Shown here in pieces: positions 10,301 through 22,600 of a DNA stretch of 64,000 nucleotides (position 1 is the first letter of the stretch; each line of letters opens with the position of its first letter). The notes below the pieces were generated by a model. The model was not told the DNA's origin, ran no database searches, and was given only the letters and a program-made list of their open reading frames with translations. Origin of the DNA: Yamagishiella unicocca. Its lineage: Eukaryota > Chlorophyta > Chlorophyceae > Chlamydomonadales > Volvocaceae. A program made the translations under genes and the position numbers. The DNA is taken from contig BDSL01000083.1 in the NCBI GenBank assembly GCA_003116995.1, positions 374,501-438,500 on the forward strand. Reading direction: 5' to 3'.

Positions 10301-12904
10301 GGAGGGGGAGGAGGCAGCAGAGAGAAGACAACAACGGAGGGTGCGGCCGAGGCCAGGGATGACGCAGCGCGAGGCCCAGCGGCGGTGGAAGGGCTCAGAG
10401 ACGCTAGCCAGCCCCGTCAGCAGCTCCACCTTGCAGACCCGGGCGTCCAGCAAGCTTTCCTCAAGAGGAAACTTCGGGAGTGCAACCAGGCGTGGGGGAG
10501 CTGCTGCAGCCGCAGCAGCAGCAGCCACGGAAACGATCATGGGAAGCGTACCTTCAACCTCAACGCACCCTGCCGCCGATTACGCCCCTGCATCCCGAGT
10601 CTCGGTCCCTCCGCCCCATTGTGAGCCTCACCTTGCCATCGCGGTTGCCGCCCCACGTCCACAGGTCCCCGGTGCTGGTGGCCACCACCATGTGGTGCTT
10701 GGCGGCGGCGACGCTGACCGCCACCCGGCGGCCCAGCCCCGCCACCTGCCAGGGGTGGATCAGCGCGCTCTCGCCGCTGTGGATATTGTAGTCGGGGTGG
10801 CCCAGCCGGCCGCCCCGGCCCCAGCCCCACGTCAGCAGCCGCCCATCCGCGGTGAGGGCGGCGCTGTGAAACTTGGCGGCCACCACCGCCACCACGCCAA
10901 GGCCCTGGTGGGTGGGGTTCCGAGGAAGACCCGTGGGTGGGGTGGAGTGGGGTGGGCAGCAGGTGCGGAGGAGCGGGGGGAGGGAAGTGTTGGGGTTGGA
11001 GACGGAGGCGGTGCGGTGGTAGTTTGAAGCGCAGAGAGGGTTCGGTGTGGCGGATGGGGCGAGGCGCCAGGCGGGGGGAGAGCAAGCAATTGGGCAAACA
11101 CGCAAGGGACGCCGGTGGCCGCTGAGCCGGGAACACATAGCTGAACCCAAGGATTGCGGACCCAGCCAGTCAGGCAGCCGGGCCACCCACCTGGAGCGCC
11201 TCTACACGCAGCGGGTTCAGGTGGAAGTCGGTGGAGCCTGGGCAGGGGGCGGGGGAGGCAGAACGTGGGGATTGAGACACCCATGGCCGCAGTTGTGCCC
11301 GCCGCCTCGCACTGCGTGCATCCGCCCAGGCTGTCAGCGCGTTTGTACTCTTCGCCTGGCCCCCAGAGCCGCGATTTAACGCCACCACAAGTGCCCGAAA
11401 TCACCACCCCCCCCGCCCACCTGTCCCAAGCTGGTAGTTGGCTCCGCTCCCCCAGCTGTAGATGGCGCTGCAGCGGGCAGTGCCCTCCGCCGGCATGCGC
11501 CGCAGCTCAACGGACACCAGGTCCACGGGAGTGCGCCCCTGTGGGGGCCGATTGCGGGTGACAGCCGTTTGCGGATTGGCTGGTGACAGCCGGTTGCGGA
11601 TTGGTTTCTTGACAGCCGGTTGCGGGGCCATGGCAATACACGATTATTGACGCCCAACGTCGGAATAGCAAGATACTAGTCTTCGTTTGACCCCCCGCCC
11701 ACCTGCAGGTCACATGTCTCGACGGAGGCCCCCGCCTGCAGAACAGAAACAGGAGCAGAAGCAGTAAGAGGACGCTGGGCGGGGAAAATGATATCCAAGG
11801 GAGCAGAAGCAGTAAGAGGACGCTGGGCGGGGAAAATGATATCCAAGGGGGAGACGAATTGGTAAGGTCGAATAATGCGTCACATACCACCCCTTAAAAG
11901 TAACCCAACTTCCATCAGCAATCAGCCAATCGCTAATAGCCAGCACGGCCCGCCCAGTCTAAAAGTGCTGATGCCCGGGGCCTCGCCGGTGACGTTGCTG
12001 ACAGCAGCCCCTCTGCCATGAAAACACATGGCCTTCTGACACCCCTGTTCCCTATTCTTTGGTCATGCACACCCCTGCTTCCTATTCTTTAGTCATGCAC
12101 ACCCCTGCATCCACCCGTCGCCCCAGCTACGCCGCTGGCTGAGGCCTGCCAACACCACCGCCCTGCAGCCGCCCAAGACGGCCCACATCCCGCCCAAGGC
12201 CCATGTCATCTTCACCTGCAGCAGTTTTGCGGCCGCGGCCAGGTGCCCGAGGTATAGCGCACGGTGGAGGGGCGTCCTGGCGGCATGGGCGGCGGAGGGC
12301 ATGGTGCGGAGGGCATGGTGCGGAGGGTAAAGGATCTGCAACAATGCAAAGAGAACCACAGCAACAGCAGGACCAGCGGCAGGGGCGCGCGGAGCTAGGG
12401 AGCCGGGGCGGGCACGCAAGTACAAACACCATTTCTGGCTGAGAGGTCTTGCCGCGGGTTTCCCAGGCCCTGCCCCCGCCCCCGCCAACCCGTTTCTGCT
12501 CCCGCTCAGATATACCAGCCGCTCTCGCCATCAGCGCAGGTGGTCCACGCGCCGGCTGCGAGGAGGCGCTCGATGACGGGTAGGTGGTTACGCCATACAG
12601 CCACGTGCAGCGGGAAGACCTCGCTGCTGCTCGGCCTGCAAGAGCAATGGGTGCGAAGCCGTTACTACCGTGCGTGGCCCATTGGTACTGACTTTGCTGG
12701 GTGCCAGGCGTAATTAGTGTCCTGTCCCGAGGCTCCCAAGACCCCAGCCCCTTCGTCTCAGCTGCTCTAGGGCCCATGGGCCAGCTCTAGGCAATAATTT
12801 ACCCATGGTAATGCTCACTTGTTGAGTTGAGAGGAAAGCTTCTGCACTGCTGCGTCCACGTGCAGGGCGCTGCCGTGTTTGACAACCTCCACCAGCGAGT
12901 CCAT
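4388..12904 (-). CDS. Ankyrin-RCC1 repeat protein, plant ANK-RCC1/IBTK-like
   Basis: A complete 13-exon model on the - strand: 12904-12819, 12635-12516, 12276-12216, 11735-11703, 11538-11421, 11237-11191, 10904-10632, 10191-10151, 9723-9619, 9375-9309, 9135-6754, 6419-5127 and 4885-4388. It totals 5,124 nt (1,707 residues), and every intron is GT-AG with matching phase. ATG at 12904 begins MDSLVEVVKHGSAL. Residues about 30-115 form ankyrin repeats (PLHVAVWRNHLPVIERLLAAG; TPLHRALYLGHLAAAAKLL; GRTPVDLVS). RCC1 blades follow from about residue 125 (YSWGSGANYQLGTG, LLTWGWGRGGRLGHP, LWTWGGNRDGKLGYP, VWTWGANNDGQLGYGT, AFTWGHK). Next comes a BACK-like stretch (SLQVVCQRAVASQLVEPR). A KLQQI..LE helix follows, then GGLSMFLSGALD and SLLSIQAEQAQIQK, and finally an IQIEERAIKEI helix near the C-terminus. 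From memory this order matches the plant ANK-RCC1 proteins (Arabidopsis At3g03790 type) and resembles animal IBTK, which has BTB domains and binds CUL3. No clear BTB domain is visible here. Long Ala/Gly/Gln-rich linkers account for the extra length. The biochemical role is unknown; RCC1 propellers usually bind proteins or exchange nucleotide. Confidence 0.9.
11551..11628. repeat. About 26-bp imperfect tandem repeat, 3 copies, intronic
   Basis: The core GACAGCCGGTTGCGG recurs three times at 25-26 bp spacing (first copy GACAGCCGTTTGCGG). It lies immediately upstream, in transcript terms, of the exon that begins at 11538. Confidence 0.75.
11703..11735 (-). other. 33-nt micro-exon of the ANK-RCC1 gene
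   Basis: This exon encodes AGASVETCDLQ, the turn of the second ankyrin repeat. It joins TPLHRALYLGHLAAAAKLLQ upstream to GRTPVDLVS downstream, phase 0 on both sides. The acceptor has a strong pyrimidine tract (TGTTTCTGTTCTGCAG) and the donor is GTGGGC. A gene finder could easily skip it, which would break the ankyrin repeat without changing the frame. Confidence 0.85.
11753..11848. repeat. 48-bp exact tandem duplication in an intron
   Basis: Two adjacent 48-bp units (11753-11800 and 11801-11848) appear identical. They sit just upstream, in transcript terms, of the acceptor of the 33-nt exon. Read on the - strand, each copy carries a CTTACTGCTTCTGCTC pyrimidine tract. Confidence 0.9.
12041..12108. 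repeat. 30-bp tandem repeat, 2.3 copies, intronic
   Basis: Units at 12041-12070 and 12071-12100 differ at three positions, and a partial third copy follows. The core is ACCCCTG then CCTATTCTTT then GTCATGCAC. It lies in the intron between exons 3 and 4 of the ANK-RCC1 gene. Confidence 0.8.
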
Positions 12905-13648
12905 TGTCCGTGGGCCGTTGCGAACGCCGGAAGAAGGCTCGGTGCCCTAAAACCAGGGCACGACTATATTCCTGGCAGCTCGGGGCATCTGCGTGTTGGG
13001 AACCTCAGTCGCTCCGATGAATCAAACAGTCATTGTCCCTTATCGACCTATCAGCAGTCAATCAGTCCGCATTACTTGATTGGCTAAATCATTACACGAA
13101 AATATATATTTTACGGATAGTGGTCATCACTTGGGCTCTTAGGCATTCACGGAATCGCGAGTCGGACCCGATTGCAACCCAAATCCTAGTGTGCAGGCTC
13201 CTCAATGCAATCATTACATTTAATGCTACTATGGCAGAATAAGGGCTGCAATCCTGCGACATAAACGCATGCACGCCTACAGTATGCGCGAGTGCCGGCA
13301 CGGCTGAGGCGATAAAAAAACACGCCGATCCCTTTTCCGGGAATATGGAAACATGGATTAAGGTTAGTCCTCAAGATTAGACTTCAGTGAGGAGAGAACC
13401 ATTCGGGGGTTTCGGCTTCCAATCAGTTTTTCTCAGGCAGCGGCCGCGGCATCACCCGCCTGGTTTCCTGCATGGAAGCGTATTGCAATTGACACTGCTG
13501 ATCTGCGTGGAATCACTGCCTGGCCGGACTTCTTTGTCGTTGCGTCGCGCTCTTCTCACCTTCCTAGAGGACTTCGGCTTGACCACACGGGTTAATTGCG
13601 GCGAGGGCCCCGAAGCATGCGGGATGGGTTTTACTAGCTGAGGCGCAC
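12905..13648. promoter_or_regulatory. Head-to-head intergenic region with AT-rich core
   Basis: This 744-bp gap separates the ATG of the ANK-RCC1 gene (12904, - strand) from the candidate ATG of the UBR ligase gene (13649, + strand). It should therefore hold both promoters and both 5' UTRs. A markedly AT-rich stretch at about 13,030-13,400 contains the perfect palindrome AAAATATATATTTT at 13099-13112. I cannot assign TATA boxes or transcription starts. Unrecognised 5' exons of the UBR gene may also lie here. Confidence 0.5.
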
Positions 13649-16600
13649 ATGAACCATGGAGGGTGCTTCAAGTGGTCGCAGACGGGTCCGGGAAGTTCGG
13701 GAACCGACAGCATCCACCATCCCCTCAACTCACCCAAGCACACCTCCGTCCATCCCCTAACCCACCATGCTGCCCCTGACCGCTGCTCCCGCCGTGCGGC
13801 CACCTCACGGCAGGACTGCGAGAGGGTCCTGTGCCAATCCGTCAACCAGCGGAACAACAACTTTGACACCTACCTGGCCGCGCTTGCGCCCACCAACTGT
13901 GCGGGCCAATGTACGGCAATCTGGTCCGCCGGGGCCCTGGCGTACAGGTGCGCCCCGACGACGCGCCATCGCAGTAGTTACTGCCGCGTCTTGGTCCCTT
14001 GTGCTGGTGCCCCTTCTAGCGCCCCGTCAGCAGGCCCCCAACTGCTGCTCTGAAACCGCTCAGTCGGTCCCCAGCTGCTGCTCCGAAACCGCCCAGCCGG
14101 CCCCCGCCTGGCGGGCCCGCACCGCGCCCGCCGACGCACTGACCGCCAACGCACACCACGCTCTGCAGGTGCCGTACGTGTCAGCTGACGTGCTCCAGTG
14201 CGGTTTGCGTGGCGTGCTTCAAAGCGGGTGGCCACGAGTCGCACGACTGGATCCAGTACCGCTCGCTGTCGGGCGGCTGCTGCGACTGCGGCGATCTTTC
14301 CGCGTGGCGCCATGAGGGTGCGCAGCGGCGGTGATGGTACTGATGGTACTGATGGTGCTAATGGTGGTGGTGGTGATGAGGACCAGGAGGACTGTCATAG
14401 CGGGGATGACGAAGGGCAGAGCGGTCAGGTAGCTGTGTTACGAACCACCGTCTTGCTCGCACCCAGTTGCGTGCGGAGCCCTAGCTAGCAGCCTCCCTGC
14501 TCAACTGAGCTGCGCCTTTCCGGCGGCCGAGTAGGTTGGCTTCTCACTCAGCCCCTCCTCCAAACCTTCCCGGTGGCAGGATGCTGCCCGGCGCACCAAT
14601 CCGGGCGGCGGGCGGTTCCCCTGGAGCAGCTGCTGGCCCCGCAGCCCCGCGCGGTGCTGGAGGCCGTGCTGGCGGCTGCCCTGGGGCGCCTCACGGAGTG
14701 CCTGGGTGGGTGGGCAGAGTGCCTGGTTGGCTGGGTGATGTTTCGACAGGGGTGTGTGCCTTGCATACAGCGCGGGCCTGGTGCCGATGCTCCGGCCTGC
14801 CTCACGTAACCTCGCCGGGGACATCTCCTCCAGCGCCATGAGCCACTACCGCTGTCCCCTTCTCGCGAACATGCGTTGCCGTTCGCTTACTAAGACCTCC
14901 TGCACCTGGGCGCCGCCGCTCCAGACCTATGTACCGGCCGCTGCACCTCCGAGCAGCGGCGTGAGGCCATCGCGCTGTCCGCCTGGCTGCTGCGCCTGGC
15001 CTCCCTGGCGCCGCTGCGGCAGCCCATGTGCCAGCTGCTGACGCGACCGCTGCAGCAGGTGCTGCAACAGCTGCTTCCCCTCGCTGCAGCTGCCGGGTAC
15101 GGGGATGCCGGCCTGGGCGCTGAGGAGGAGGGGGCCACCGGCGGAGCAGCAGCAGCAGCGGCGGCGGCGGTGGTGGCGGCGCCCGCGCCGCTCCTTGGGC
15201 TGGCTCTGGTGACTGCCGAGTACCGAGCTCAGGCGCAGCAAGCCATCACGAGACTGCCCCGGCACGACCCTCCGGCTGCTGCGGCTGTGGCCCCCCCCCG
15301 GGCGCAGCGGTGCCAGGTAGGCCCTCAGGGCGGCGGGGAACGCGCGCTAGGGCCACCGGCTGGGGCTTGCCAGGCAGGAGGCCGAGGAAAAGACTGGTGA
15401 TCAGCCGTATACTGGACTCATGCCAAGTTGCCAACGGATACGGCGACGATGATGACGTCCGTTGGACCTGTTTGACCAGCCCGCTGTCGTACCGCCTCCA
15501 ACGCCTCCCACGCCACGTCCCTCCGCCGCTCAGCCCCCCCACCCGCCGCCTCCCCCTGCCTCCGGCCACCCTCCTCCCCTCCAGGACTGCCTGCTGCGGC
15601 GGTGGACGCTGGCTCTGCGGCAGCTGCACCCGGAGCCGCTGCAGCACCTCACTTCGCTCCTCCTGCTGCTGCTGTACGACTCGGACTTCAAGTACGACGC
15701 CGCCGTCTACTTAATGGAGAGCTACGCGCCCATGCTTTCCACCATCGGTGGCCTGGCGCCACCGGGGGGCGCAGGAGCGGCGGGGGACGGTGCTGCTCCT
15801 CCGGCTGTTGGGCGTCACCCGCTGTGTAGCGTGTTGGACCGCCTCGTTGTGCAGCTGTTCAACGCGGAGGAGGTGACCGTCAGGTCGGTGGGGGCTGGAG
15901 AGGAAACCCGGGCGGTGGGCGGGTGGGGTGGGTGGTGAGTGGGGTGGGTCGCTGGGTCCGCATCCTCCCACTTGCTGATGCGATGACGCAACCCTTGCCG
16001 CGCGCGCCACCGCTCTCCGGCGGGTTGCAGCGACACCCGTGTGGCTGAGCAGCGGCTGCGATAAAGTGCCAATGCTCGCAAGGGCCATGTGCGCTCTCCT
16101 TCATCCAAGCGTTTACTGAGGTACTTCGTCCGCCGCCGGTTTGTTCTCATGCTGCCGCCGCCACCGCCGCTGCCTGGGGGTTCGCAGGCTGGTCCAGGAG
16201 CAGGGCGTCATGGAGACGCACCTGTCCGTGCTGGGCTACCTCACGGGCGCCTTCGTGGACGAGCTGGCGGGGGCGGGCAGAGGGGGCGGAGGGGGCGGAG
16301 GAGGCGGAGGCGGTCTGGCCGCTGCAGCTGCTGCCGCCGCCGCCCAGGCCGATGTGGACTTGGAGCTGAGGCTGAGCGGCATCCTGGACGCCATGAGGCG
16401 ACTGGCGTCAGTGAGTGGGGCCGTGGAAGGGTGGGTACATCTGTGCATGGGCGCGTGGTGGGTAGTGTGGAAACTCGTAAAGCGTGGTGGGTGGCGGAGG
16501 AGCTTCAGCATCCCACCGCGCCGCAGTCCCTGGCTGGGTGCCGACAAGCCCCACGCCGCTCTGCCGCCCTCACCCTCACCCGCCACCCCCTCGCACAGGA

Positions 16601-19600
16601 CTTCTCCACCATCGTCCACCACACCCAGGCGGCGCAGCACCTGCTGGCCAACCGGGAGCTCTGGGCGGAGGCCTTCCTGGGCCGCTTCGTCCGGCCGCTG
16701 CAGGCAAGGACAGCGAACGGGATGATGCGTCGATTCAACATACCTTACAACAAACAGGATGGCATTAAAGAACCTGAATGCTCTAGCTAGGAGTTCCGTT
16801 TTTCAGCTGTCACTCCACTTCTACGGGTCTCTTTCCTAACCCCGCCCCCCTCGCGCCGCACCCACCAGTCGGTGCTCCCCCACCGTCGCAAGGTGGACGG
16901 CGACGTGGAGGAGCGAGCTGCCTTCCGGGTGCCGCTGTCCTGCTCGGCAGAATTCGTGGTGACGGCGTGCGTTTCGGAGCTGATGACCACGGTTGCAGGC
17001 CTGCGCCCCGGAGCCGCCGGCAGCGGGGTTTCGGACGAGGCACGATCACGTCGGGTGGAGCTGCTGTACGGCGCGGCCATGTGAGTCCCGGGAGGCGTTG
17101 TGAGGGTGGTGTGGTGGTGGCGCGTTGCGGGCAGCGGGGTTGGTGGGGGGAGGCTTCGTAGCTGATAAGGTCAGGCGATGTGGAGCTGATGGTGAAGGGC
17201 GGCGAATGTAAGGGAATACCGGTAAGGAGGAAGCCGTCGGATGGGAGTCGGAGTTGAAGAGGAGTCAGAGGAATTGAGTGGTGCCCTCGGATGGACCGAC
17301 TGACCGGCCGCAGGCAAGCGCTGGAGGCGTGCGAGGAGTGGTGCAGCGACCGCCTGGCTCGCAACGCAGCAGCGGCAGGGGCGGTGCGGGGAGGCGCGAC
17401 GGCAGGGATGAATGCCGCGACCCCGCGGCGCCTGGACCGTGCCGGTGACATGTACGAGGGGCTGCTGGCGGGGGAGCTGGAGGCCTCGCCGCACCTGCCA
17501 CTGCACCGCACTGTCTCGGCGTTTGTGCAGGGTGAGTGGGACCTGCGCCGGGGGCGGCGCTGCCTGTCACGTGTGTTAGCGCGCACCTACGTTTCTACGG
17601 GAGAAGTGGCGGTTACATTGCGTGCGTTACCGCGTTTCTTGCAACCCGTCCCTCTTGGAGGCGACCTGTGCGCATGTCTTCGAATCCCTGCTTCTGCGGC
17701 CGCCTGATCCGTCTGGTTCACCACGCCAAACCCCCCTCGTTACCCCTCTCATAACAAACCCTTGACCCTATTCCTCCGCTCCTCTGCGCCCGCAGCACTG
17801 CTGCACCTGGAGCAGCAGGGCGGGCCCACGGGTCAGCTGGCCCGAGAGCGCATCCAGCGGCTGCTGTCCCTGCATGCCAGCCTGGACGAGGGCAGCGCCT
17901 GGCGGCCCATCAGCCGCTACGTGCTCCTGGCGCAGGCCTTCATAAGCCAGGTGGGCTGGCTGGTATGGGAGTTGGGGGTGTTGCATAATTAAGCAGCTGC
18001 GGCTGTTGATGGGCCTGTCATCGATGACAGGCGGTTTGGCCGGCGTGTGACTCGCCTAAAACCCTAAAAACCTGAAACTCTCTTTGAGTTCTTTTTGGGA
18101 GGCTGGCACAAGAACCGTCTGGTGCGGCGAAGTCGCTCAGGTCATGCCCAGATGACCACATTAAACGATCAATCATCGGCACCCGGTTGTGTTGCCCCTC
18201 GGTTTTTTGGGGGGGGGTGTCATCCAATCACCCTTCGTACCCCCCCACGCTTACCCTCTCACCACTTCCTCCTACCATTACACACACAGATCATCGCACG
18301 GAGATGGCTAAGGAACGGCGACGACGTGTCCCAGGTGGGGGCTGGTTGCTGGCAATTGCCCCCCCCCGGTTCAGGGGTTCGGTTCAGTAGTCCTATGGCT
18401 CATGTTGTACGGCGACGACAAGCAGGCCTACGACCGATGGCGAGGCAGCACGGAGGGTTTCTGAGGCTGCACCGATAGCGGCGTCGTGGTGGACTGGTCT
18501 CGGCACGCTTTGAAACACGTACATGTGCTGCCCTATCCAGCCACCGGGACACTAAGCACCGTCCGCAGCGCAGGACCGCATCGATGTGTCCGCCGTTGAC
18601 CCTTGTCGCTGTCGCGGACTTGGCTTCCTCTGCAGGTGGAGCTGTTTGTGGTGAACGGCCGAGAGCTGACTGACCTGGACGTGCTCATGACCCAGGCAGG
18701 ACGGGAGCCGGGGACGGGGTACCTGGTACCTGCTCCAGGGAGGGGCAGCGCCTGAGTTGAAAACGAGCGCGGTGGTCTGGGGCTGCTAGCGTGCGGGGAA
18801 TAGGCCATCGCGCCGTTGTAATGGCGGTTGCATCATGTGGGGATAAGCGCTACGTCCGACATTTCTCAAACTACACGTTTTGACAACGCCGGAGTTGCGG
18901 CTCGCTATTTTGCTTTTGCGGGCGTTTGGTTGCCGGTCCGTAAACTCGCCGCCATCCCTTGGCTCCACTCCTAACCAAGCAAACCTCTTACGCTCTTCCT
19001 TCTGGGATGTCATCCCTCTCCGCAGCTGTGGATGGCAGCGGAGGACCCGGATGTCGTACTGTACGACACCCTGGCGGCCATGGGCTGCAAGCCGCTGCTG
19101 GCCGCGGCGGGTAAGGCACTTGTGGCGGGTGCGCGCGGTTCCCTCCTTCTACCGCTGGCTTGGCTCGCAACCCGTTCCCTGGCTACCTCTAGCCCGAGGG
19201 CTCTGTCACGCCAGCATCTATTTCACCGATGTCAGCAACCTTCACCTCCTCAACCCCTCCTCGCGTCTCCTCTGTCTGCTACAGGGGTAGCAGACCCGGG
19301 GACTGGGGCGGCCGCCGACGGCGCGCCGCCCGCCGCCGCCCCCGCTGAGCTGCAGGACCCGGCTGCCGCGGCCGCCTGTGCGGAGGCGCTGCGTTGGCTG
19401 GTAGCGCTGCTGCGGGAGCGGAGTGTGACGGGGCTGGCGCCGAGGGAGCGGCTGCGAACCCTGATGGTGCAGGTAGGCAGGCCTAGGCTGAGGTTGTCTG
19501 GCCCGCTTACTGCCATGGGGCACCTCTTGTGACTCCGCTGGTGTGTGTTGCTGCTCCTAGCCGACACATTTACTCCTAGTCCGCTTCACCATTGGCCCCT

Positions 19601-22600
19601 ACGGTACGTAGCTACCTGCCGTACGGCCTCCCCCCGGCCCACAGGGTCCAGGTAGATGCTGGCGGGTACCCCGTTCCCCCGCTGATGGCGTATGGATTCA
19701 CTTCCTCCTCGCCCCCCCCTCCTCCCTCGCCCCCGCCCCCCAGTGGTTGGCGCTGCGCGACTGGACGTACAACCAGCTGCACGAGCTACTGCCGCAGGAC
19801 CTGCAGCACAGAGCAGACATGGAGGAGGTGCGCGCCGCGCAGGCGGGATTCGAGGAAGCGCAGGCGCAGGCGGGGGAGGTGGCGGGAGGGCCGGCCCGCA
19901 GGTTCAGCAGTGCCGACGCGTACTTCTTGAGTAGCGGTGTACGCCACTTCGGCTGTGCTATCCTGTCCTGTGCGAGGCTAGCCCCTGACTGTGTCTTGCG
20001 GCCGGACGCTGTGCACCTGCACCCCTTCACCCGTGTGGGCTCTCCCGCCGCGACAACTGACCAAGTTACCGCCTACCCTCCCAACGGCACTACGCGGCGC
20101 AGGTGCTGTCCGAGGTGGCCACCTACCGGGCCGCCAACTTGTCCCAGTCGCGACAGTACTCACTACGGCGGGAGGCGTGGGAGCTCTTCTGCCCCGCCTT
20201 CGTGCACTACACCCCCAGCATGCGCTCGCGCGCGTGGGAGGGCGCAATGGCGGCGGCGGCGCGCGCCGCGGCCGGCTCCGCCAGCAGTGCAGGCGGCGCC
20301 GGGGGTGACGGCGGCGGCGGCTACCAGCCGCACTGGCAGCTGCGGCGGCCGCAGCACCCGCTGCCGGAGTCGCTGGCGCCCATGCAGCGGGTGCTGGAGA
20401 CGTCGGGGATGTGGCGGCTGGTCGCATGGGTGCTGCAGGTGGGGTGGTGCGGAGGGTCATGGGTTTGGGCCGGCGGAGAAGGCGTTCCCTGGGTCGCCCC
20501 GCTAAGACGCAGCAGGGCCGGCTGCCGGTGATGGGGCTTGGCAACCGGGTCTCGGCTCTTTCCCCCACCCCCTGGGCTGCCCGCAGGCGTACCTGTCCGC
20601 CGCCCCTCGACTGCCCGAGGACACCCTGCTGGCCGCCCTCAACCTGCTGGCGCTGCAGCTGCACCGCCTGGAGGACTGCCTGGAGCAGCAGGAGCAGCTG
20701 CAGCAGCAGCTGGCGAAGGAGGAAACCGAGGGGGGCCTGGAACAGGTTCATGGAGACCGTTGTGATATGGCCTACGGGCACAACCACCCCCAGAAGCAAG
20801 AGTTAGCGCGGCTGCACTTCTCGGCCGCCACGGCTGCCGCAGCGCTGACGGGCGGACCGCCTCCGCCTCCCGCGCCCAACCACCACAACCACCACAGCAG
20901 CAGCCTCAATCTTGGCCAGCATGCCTCCATCTCTCCTCGCTCCCACGGGCGCGGTCACAGCGCTTCGCAGACAGCCGCCCCTGGAGCCAGCGGCCGTGGA
21001 GGCATTGTCGTCTTGCTGGCGGCTCTCCTGCAGTCGCAATCGCAGTCCCGTGAACAGGGCCCCGCCGATGCCTCCACAGGCGGCGCCGCGCACACTGCAC
21101 ACGTGCTGCTCAGCTCGGAGGCGGTGGACTGTCTAGCGTGGCTGCAGCAGCGTGTCCGCGGCCTGGTGCAGGCCTGCCAGGCAGCAGGCGTGGTGCCGGT
21201 GGCGATCGCGGCGCCTGCCGCTCAAGGGACCCGGACGGCGGCTGGCGGCGAGGGCGGGACGGCGGCCGGCGCTAAGGAGGGCCCAGGAGCAGGCGCCGGT
21301 GCCGGTGCTAGGGATGAGGTTGAGGATTCTTCGGCCGAGGCGGGTGCGGATGTCCAGGCGGAGTGGCGGAGGGAAGCGGTGCGGCAGCGGCAGGCGGCCA
21401 TGATGGCGAGGCTGCGGGGCCAGCAGGAGGCTTTCCTGCGCCAGGCCATGGGGGCAGCAGCGGCCGCGGGCCGCCGCGGTGCTGGGGGCAGCAGCAGCGA
21501 CGATGAGGAAGAGGAGGGCCAGGGGGAGCAGGAGGGCGGGGGCGAGGGAGGAAGGCGGGAAGGGCGCGATGGGCGCGATGGGCGCGTTAGGCCTGTGGAA
21601 GGAGGGCGGAACGGCAGCGGCAGGGCTGCGCCGGCGGGCGGTGAGGTGCAACCGGATATCGGCGGTGAGGACGGTGTTGCTGACGTGGCAATATGGAGCG
21701 ACAGCGCGAGTGACGAGGAGTACGATGCGAATATCGAGGTGGAGGATGAAGGGGACGGTTTAAGTGGCAGCGGCGATGACACTGACGAGGAGGGCGCGGA
21801 GGATCTGTCAGGGACGGGTGCTGCCGCCGCTCCCCGCCGCCGCCGCCCCAGCAGCCACGCTGCGCGTGTCGCGCCCGACACCCCACCGGCGGCCGCGGCT
21901 GCGGCGGCGCGGCACCTGCCTCTGGGCCGCTGGTTGCCTGTGGACCTGCCTGGAGCCGAGTGCGTGGTGTGCCGCGAGGGCGGAGGCGGCGGCCTGGCGG
22001 GCCCGCTGGGCTTCATCGCTCACGTGGCTACGTGCTCGTGCCCCGCCACGCCGTTTCGGCAGGCGCGCGCCTGGTCCGACGACCCCGCGGCGCCGGACCC
22101 ATGGGCCGCAGGGAGGGAAGCGGCGCAGCCGCACACCTCCCAGACTGCAGCCGCACACCTCCCAGACTGCGGCGAAGAGGCGCTCATGCCGCAAAGCGTC
22201 GGAGCGCAGGGCGCGGGCGACAGCGCCGGCAGCGGCAGTGGGGATGATCCGGGCGCAGCTGGGCCAGGGGGAGAAGCTATGGAGGCTTCGCAGACCTCGG
22301 CGAGGGCCGCAGCAGGGGTGGCGGCAGCAACGGCAGCGGCGGCCGCGGCGGGGGATCCCGCGGAGGCTGGGGGCGTGTGGCTGCGCGCGTGGAGTCAGCA
22401 CGGCCCCAGCGTCAGCGAAGCGGACCTCAGCAGCGGGATGCATTTGCACTGCTGCGGGCACCTCATACACACACACTGCTTTGGTAGGTGGGGCGGGCGG
22501 GCGAAAAGTACCAAACTTGTTTGGCCGCAGGGTTACGGGGGATTATCAAGTCGGGACATACCGGTACCAGCATTTCCCTCCCGGCGCGCCCTGAAGTGCG

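Noticed and set aside
10350..10540. Exon-like - strand peptide PRLVALPKFPLEESLLDARV.
   Set aside because: It lies between two exons that join perfectly in phase and within one RCC1 repeat (NRDGK|LGYPNVD), so it must be intronic.
18055..18072. Telomere.
   Set aside because: Two units only, inside an intron of an intact gene.
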